From Dermatophilus congolensis (GTDB lineage: Bacteria > Actinomycetota > Actinomycetes > Actinomycetales > Dermatophilaceae): a DNA stretch of 64,000 nt. Of the stretch, positions 60,344 through 64,000 are shown one piece after another. The DNA lies in assembly GCF_900447215.1 (NCBI RefSeq), contig NZ_UFYA01000001.1:1364001-1428000 (forward strand), read 5' to 3'. A program made the position numbers and the translations under genes. Numbering within the stretch: position 1 is the first letter of the stretch; every line of letters starts with the position of its first letter. The notes below the pieces were generated by a model. The model was not told the DNA's origin, did no database searches, and worked only from the letters and a program-made list of their open reading frames with translations.

Positions 60344-61684
60344 TCACACAATTGTGATGTTGTGCCCTGCTGCACGCAGGGTGTCAGCGAATTGGTCGGC
60401 TTGGCCCACGATGACGATGCCCCATTTGCCGTGGATATAGCGGCTCCAGGCGTTATTGAGTCGTTCTGGGGTCATGGATGCCATGTCGGCCAGAACGCGG
60501 GTGATCTCGTCGGTGTCGCTTCCTGCGAGGAATTTGGCTATCGCTTCATCGGCAATGTTGTCGGCGATGGTGTAATCCCCGGGAGCGGTTTTGACTAGAT
60601 AATCCACGCCAGTAGCGGTTTCGGTCGCGGTGAAGGTACCGGCGGCGCTGTTAAGGATGTCCAGAGCGCAGTCGACGGCTGCGGCAGTGACTTCTGAGCG
60701 CACTGCCCCGTTGACCTGGAAAATGCCGCCACGATTACGTGGGGTGAATCCTGCTCGCATGCCGTAGGTGTATCCGCGTTTTTCACGGAGTTCAGTATCG
60801 AGCCTGCTAGTGGTGGTGCCGCCCATGAGGTAGCCCAGAACCGGGTAGGGAGCCCAGCCTCCTTCAACGCTGCGTCCAGGTCCGGGACAGCCGATACGGA
60901 TTTCGCTTTGTACTGCTCCGGGGCGGTCCACGATGACGGTGCGGGACCAGTCGGGGGCATAGGCGCCCGGTGGTTCGACGTGGTGTGGGCGTGCTGGCCC
61001 ATCAGTCCAGGAGCCGAATGCGTTGGTCAATAGCTCAGGAACATCAATGCCGCAGAGATCACCAGCGATAGCTACAGCTGATCCGCTGGGGCCCAGTGCC
61101 TGGTAGTAGGCGTGAATGTCTTCGCGGGTGATAGCTGAGATGGTGTCGATGGTGCCGGGGTAAGGGCGCGCGAGGCGGTCGTTGGGGGCGAACATGAGTG
61201 CCACGAAGTGCTCAGCGGCGCGTTGCCCCGGGTGGGCTCGGGCTGCTTCGAGGTCGGCGATGGTTTGCCGGACGATCAGGTCGATTTCTTTTTGGGCCAG
61301 GATGGGCTCTTGGAGGCAAGAGCGCAGCAGATCTAGCGCTGGGGCAATGTTGCGGGCAGCAACTTGTACGTCGCAGGTGATGGAGCGTTCCCCGGCCATG
61401 ACGCGAATGACTGCCCCAAGTCGTTCTGCGGCGCGAGTGAAGGCGGTGGTGTCGAGTTGGCCAGCACCTTCAGTGAGCGCTTCGGCGAGAATGCGGGCTA
61501 CGCCTTCGACGTGGCGAGGCTCATAGGAGATGGGCAGGGGGATTCCCAGGGTGAGGGAAAGGATGTGTTGGCCGGGCACGTGGTAGGCCATGGCGTTCAG
61601 CCCGTGGTCGCCAATGGTGAATCGTTCGGGGGTAGGGAATTTCCAGGGTGGCGCGGCAGTGGGGATAGGTCGGGGGTTGTTCAT
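60344..61684 (-). CDS. M16-family peptidase subunit, non-catalytic
   Basis: A 446-residue M16 fold protein lacking the HXXEH zinc motif: the first-domain helix reads HVEGVARILAEALTEGAG. The conserved RGYTYGMRAGF of the partner-type subunit is present. Such subunits pair with an active one, as in mitochondrial processing peptidase and bacterial two-component M16B enzymes. Its ATG overlaps the stop of the active gene (61681-61684), so the two are coupled. Confidence 0.86.
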   Translation of the reverse strand: MNNPRPIPTAAPPWKFPTPERFTIGDHGLNAMAYHVPGQHILSLTLGIPLPISYEPRHVEGVARILAEALTEGAGQLDTTAFTRAAERLGAVIRVMAGERSITCDVQVAARNIAPALDLLRSCLQEPILAQKEIDLIVRQTIADLEAARAHPGQRAAEHFVALMFAPNDRLARPYPGTIDTISAITREDIHAYYQALGPSGSAVAIAGDLCGIDVPELLTNAFGSWTDGPARPHHVEPPGAYAPDWSRTVIVDRPGAVQSEIRIGCPGPGRSVEGGWAPYPVLGYLMGGTTTSRLDTELREKRGYTYGMRAGFTPRNRGGIFQVNGAVRSEVTAAAVDCALDILNSAAGTFTATETATGVDYLVKTAPGDYTIADNIADEAIAKFLAGSDTDEITRVLADMASMTPERLNNAWSRYIHGKWGIVIVGQADQFADTLRAAGHNITIV

Positions 61685-62994
61685 GCCTGTTCCTTTCCAG
61701 GCTGGCCTTGGGTGCGGGCGCGGGGAATGTAGTGAAGGACTGCCCGGTGTGGCGGGTTGAGCCAGTGGCGAGCAGCTGCGGTGACGTCTTCGCTGGTGAT
61801 GAGGGCGAGGCGGTCAAGGAAGTGTGCCGCGCCGGTGGCGTCGCCGTGAAGGGTGGCGTAGTGGTTGAGGGCATCGGCGCGTTCGGTGAGTCCGGCAAGC
61901 GTGGACAGCCACCCGTATTCGGCGAAGGCATTGGAGCTGGTGAGTTCGTCTTCGGTGGGGCCGTGGGTGCCTAGGGCTTCTAGTTCGGCGCAGATGATGT
62001 CTTCGACGTGCGCGGGGTCGGTGCCTTCTTCGAGTTGGACGGTGATGAATCCCAGGGAGGTGTTTTCGGTCAGTCCCATCCAGGAGACGGACACAGAGTT
62101 GGCTAGGGCGGTGTCGCGCACCAGTTTCATGTCCAGGCGCGACATGCCCAGGCCACCGAGAGCATCGAGAGCCAGGGTGGCGCCAAGGTAGGCGCGGGAG
62201 GTGTCTTCACGGGGCAGCCGGAAGGCTATGTAGAGGCGTTCGTGAGGGACGTCAGCGTGAATGCAGCTGCGGATGGGGGATGCGATGGGTGGTAGCGGTG
62301 GGCTGTCGGTATGAGTGGAGATGAGGGCGGGGTCAGGGTCGGTGAGGTGACCGAAGTAGGTGGCGGCCAGGTCTGCGGCTTTATCGACGGTGACGTCTCC
62401 GGCGAGAGTCAGGACAGTGTTGGAGGGTCGGTAGTGCGCTGTGTAGAAAGCGTGGGCATCTTCAAGACAGGAAGATTCCAGATCAGCCATGGAGCCGATG
62501 GGTACGTGGCTGTAGGGGTGTCCTGGTGGGAAGACCAGTGCGCATAGTTCGGCCATCCAGGTGCCGTAGGGGACGTTGTCGTAGCGTTGGCGCTTTTCTT
62601 CTTTGACGACGTCGCGTTGGTTGTCGAAGTTTTCTTGGGTCAGGGCGGGTAAGAGGTTGCCGTGGCGGTCAGCTTCGAGCCAGAGCGCGAGTTCGAGTGC
62701 CCCGGTGGGTACGGTTTCGAAGTAGTTTGTCCGGTCGAATGAGGTGGTGGCGTTGAGCCGGGCTCCTTGGGCCATGAGGGCGGCGAAGTGTTCTCCTTCG
62801 GCGACGTTGGCCGAGCCTTGAAACATGAGGTGTTCGAATAGGTGGGCGAATCCAGTGCGGCCGGGGTGTTCGTGACGGGATCCGACGCCTACCCAGAGAT
62901 TGACTGCCACTAGCGGTACGAGAGGGTCGGGATTGATGACCACGCGCAAACCGTTGGGTAGGCGCACCTGTTGGATCTCGTACGGCAGCGGCAT
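61681..62994 (-). CDS. M16-family zinc peptidase, catalytic subunit
   Basis: A 437-residue protein with the inverted zinc site RTGFAHLFEHLMFQGSANV (HLFEH) near residue 46 and a distal Glu in NQRDVVKEEKRQRYDN. It acts on peptides or misfolded proteins in the cytosol. Coupled to the inactive partner downstream. Closest mycobacterial counterpart would be PepR (Rv2782c), which is usually near pnp; the partial gene at the right edge might be that, unproven. Confidence 0.9.
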   Translation of the reverse strand: MPLPYEIQQVRLPNGLRVVINPDPLVPLVAVNLWVGVGSRHEHPGRTGFAHLFEHLMFQGSANVAEGEHFAALMAQGARLNATTSFDRTNYFETVPTGALELALWLEADRHGNLLPALTQENFDNQRDVVKEEKRQRYDNVPYGTWMAELCALVFPPGHPYSHVPIGSMADLESSCLEDAHAFYTAHYRPSNTVLTLAGDVTVDKAADLAATYFGHLTDPDPALISTHTDSPPLPPIASPIRSCIHADVPHERLYIAFRLPREDTSRAYLGATLALDALGGLGMSRLDMKLVRDTALANSVSVSWMGLTENTSLGFITVQLEEGTDPAHVEDIICAELEALGTHGPTEDELTSSNAFAEYGWLSTLAGLTERADALNHYATLHGDATGAAHFLDRLALITSEDVTAAARHWLNPPHRAVLHYIPRARTQGQPGKEQA

Positions 62995-63016
62995 TGGTTC
63001 AGCTTACGAACCGGGC

Positions 63017-63322
63017 TTAGCGTGCACCAACTGTCTTGTGGGCCCGGTTTTTCAGGTTCTGAGGCTTGAGGCGCGGTGAGGTCTGTCGGCGTGTTTTGGT
63101 GGCGCGGCTGGTGCGGTGTTTTTTAGTGGCTTTAGTGTGGGTGGTGACGGTGACTCTGCGGTGGTGGATGGCTCCGGTGCCGTCTGCGTTGTCGGTGTGA
63201 GTGATGGCGCTGAGCGCTCGGGTGGACCTGCCTGCTGCGGTGGCAGGTGAGGTGGCTGCGAGCGTTGTCGTGGCAATGGCCAGTAGTGCGGTGGCAGCGA
63301 TGCGTCCGATGGCGTTTCTCAC
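63017..63322 (-). CDS. Small secreted basic protein
   Basis: A 101-residue protein with a typical signal peptide (RNAIGRIAATALLAIATTTLA, cleavage near TAA) and a mature part rich in Thr, His, Lys and Arg (KATKKHRTSRATKTRRQ). Not recognised. Start set at GTG 63322 with AGGGGGA upstream; the frame to 63592 adds a part without signal. It precedes the M16 pair on the same strand. Confidence 0.6.
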   Translation of the reverse strand: MRNAIGRIAATALLAIATTTLAATSPATAAGRSTRALSAITHTDNADGTGAIHHRRVTVTTHTKATKKHRTSRATKTRRQTSPRLKPQNLKNRAHKTVGAR

Positions 63323-63556
63323 GTGTGTGTTCCCCCTGGTTTTGTGCCGCGGTGCGGCGTAGTGGGTCCGCCTGCCGGTGTGCTGGTTCGGCGTATGTGA
63401 CGGACTGTGATCGCCTCGGCCCCCCGCCGAGGCGATCCGGAGCGTTCCCCCGAACGGCCCGTCGCTGTCAGCGTTCCACCCCGGTGAGGGCCGGTTCGCG
63501 TCGGGCGATGTCTCAACTATCGGTCTTGGACAGTCGTTCGGCAAGCGGAGTTGGTC

Positions 63557-63568
63557 AGTCGTCCGACT
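63557..63568. repeat. AGTCGNNCGACT inverted repeat, copy 2
   Basis: AGTCG-TC-CGACT, followed about 44 bp later by ATTTATTTGCGAA; resembles the pair at 53998-54009. Confidence 0.45.
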
Positions 63569-63861
63569 AATGGGCGTATTGCTAGTAGTCACGACCTTGC
63601 TCGAGGGGTCGATTTATTTGCGAAATTTCCTGCTCATGATGAGTTTTCGATTAATTTTGGGCGGAGCGAGAGGGCGATTTTTTGTTCTTGTGATGCATCT
63701 ATGGCCGCCCGCCTCACGCTTCATGCTGACGACTACTCCGGATTCTTCCGCCAAATTTTTGTCATCTATAAGCGAACATGCAGATTTCGTGACGACCATC
63801 AGATAAGGCAAAGCAATCTCGCAGTCGCTCACCGCATAAGGCCGAATGCCTCAACATGACA

Positions 63862-63897
63862 GTTCGGGCCCGCCACGTTGAAGTGGCGGGCCCGAAC
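63862..63897 (-). terminator. Terminator hairpin for the gene leaving the window
   Basis: A perfect 15-bp stem (GTTCGGGCCCGCCAC and complement) and a 6-nt loop, 46 nt past the stop at 63943. Confidence 0.75.
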
Positions 63898-63942
63898 GTA
63901 CAAACTGCGCATCACTGCGCAGAACGACGACAGCGAGCGTCT

Positions 63943-64000
63943 CTAGTTATCGATGCGCTCACCTTTGCTGCGGGGCTTTTCTCCGCGTAGTAGGGATCCA
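63943..64000 (-). CDS. 3' end of a gene (partial, 18 residues visible)
   Basis: The frame on the minus strand enters from the right edge and ends at TAG 63943 with GSLLRGEKPRSKGERIDN. It is basic and unstructured, as a C-terminal tail would be. In some actinobacteria pnp precedes an M16 gene, so polynucleotide phosphorylase is a candidate by order only. Confidence 0.4.
   Translation of the reverse strand, partial: GSLLRGEKPRSKGERIDN

Larger units (their letters stand above)
63323..63942. other. Intergenic region with AT-rich patch and no convincing gene
   Basis: About 620 nt. The part 63580-63810 is AT-rich like 53930-54300. Frames there (for example 63551-63859, +) have no ribosome site or recognised domain. 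It contains an inverted repeat at 63557-63568 and the hairpin at 63862-63897. Confidence 0.55.

Noticed and set aside
63551-63859. Open frame of 102 residues on the + strand
   Set aside because: No ribosome site or recognised pattern; AT-rich intergenic DNA.
1-64000. CRISPR, insertion sequences, phage genes, tRNA or rRNA genes
   Set aside because: No regular spaced repeats, transposase or integrase motifs, or cloverleaf/rRNA signatures were seen on either strand.

Overview
The window is high-GC actinobacterial chromosome. Lineage markers are the SigH/RshA zinc anti-sigma pair of the mycothiol system, the 24-residue ribosomal protein bL37, a diheme cytochrome bcc (QcrCAB) with actinobacterial cytochrome aa3 subunits, a 6C small RNA, and many GTG/TTG starts, several apparently leaderless. 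Composition and gene order suggest Micrococcales, possibly Dermatophilaceae or a relative; that placement is inference. No phage, insertion sequence, CRISPR array, tRNA or rRNA was seen.

Positions 1-29.7 kb follow the gene order I recall for Mycobacterium tuberculosis Rv2173 to Rv2206: prenyl diphosphate synthase, Rv2175c-like protein, Ser/Thr kinase, class II DAHP synthase, PlsC-type acyltransferase, FadD15-like ligase, DnaQ/UvrC-like fusion, trpD, ctaE-qcrCAB, L,D-transpeptidase, ctaCDF, aat, a PfkB-family kinase, erpA, glycerate kinase, M20 peptidase and DUF3043. This is a core block of respiration, aromatic biosynthesis and envelope metabolism.

Positions 29.8-40.4 kb hold a cobalamin cluster: cobC, cobB and cobO on the minus strand, divergent cobG, cobH and cobIJ, then convergent cobM, a cobK-CbiG/CobE fusion and cobL. 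It builds the corrin ring and adenosylates it; cobN, cobF and cobQ are not in view. A 6C RNA (about 40.53-40.60 kb) follows.

Positions 40.7-53.6 kb are accessory: a secreted peptidoglycan-binding protein with a 65-bp internal repeat, nucleotide-sugar genes resembling the Wbp pathway (oxidoreductase, aminotransferase, epimerase and, 4 kb away, a dehydrogenase), a manganese-riboswitch-controlled mntP, thrC, and a tandem pair of membrane HD/HD-GYP proteins. Positions 53.6-64 kb hold an AT-rich intergenic stretch, bL37, rshA-sigH with a SigR-type promoter, an SRAP protein, aroA-rsgA-hisN, a paired M16 peptidase operon, a small secreted basic protein and the end of a gene leaving the window.

Four features deserve attention. 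The G/C bias of the + strand reverses at about 36-37 kb regardless of gene orientation. The mntP leader contains a chain of mutually exclusive hairpins. A TANNNT box lies 6-7 nt before start codons that lack a ribosome binding site. SigR-type promoters lie before sigH and erpA.
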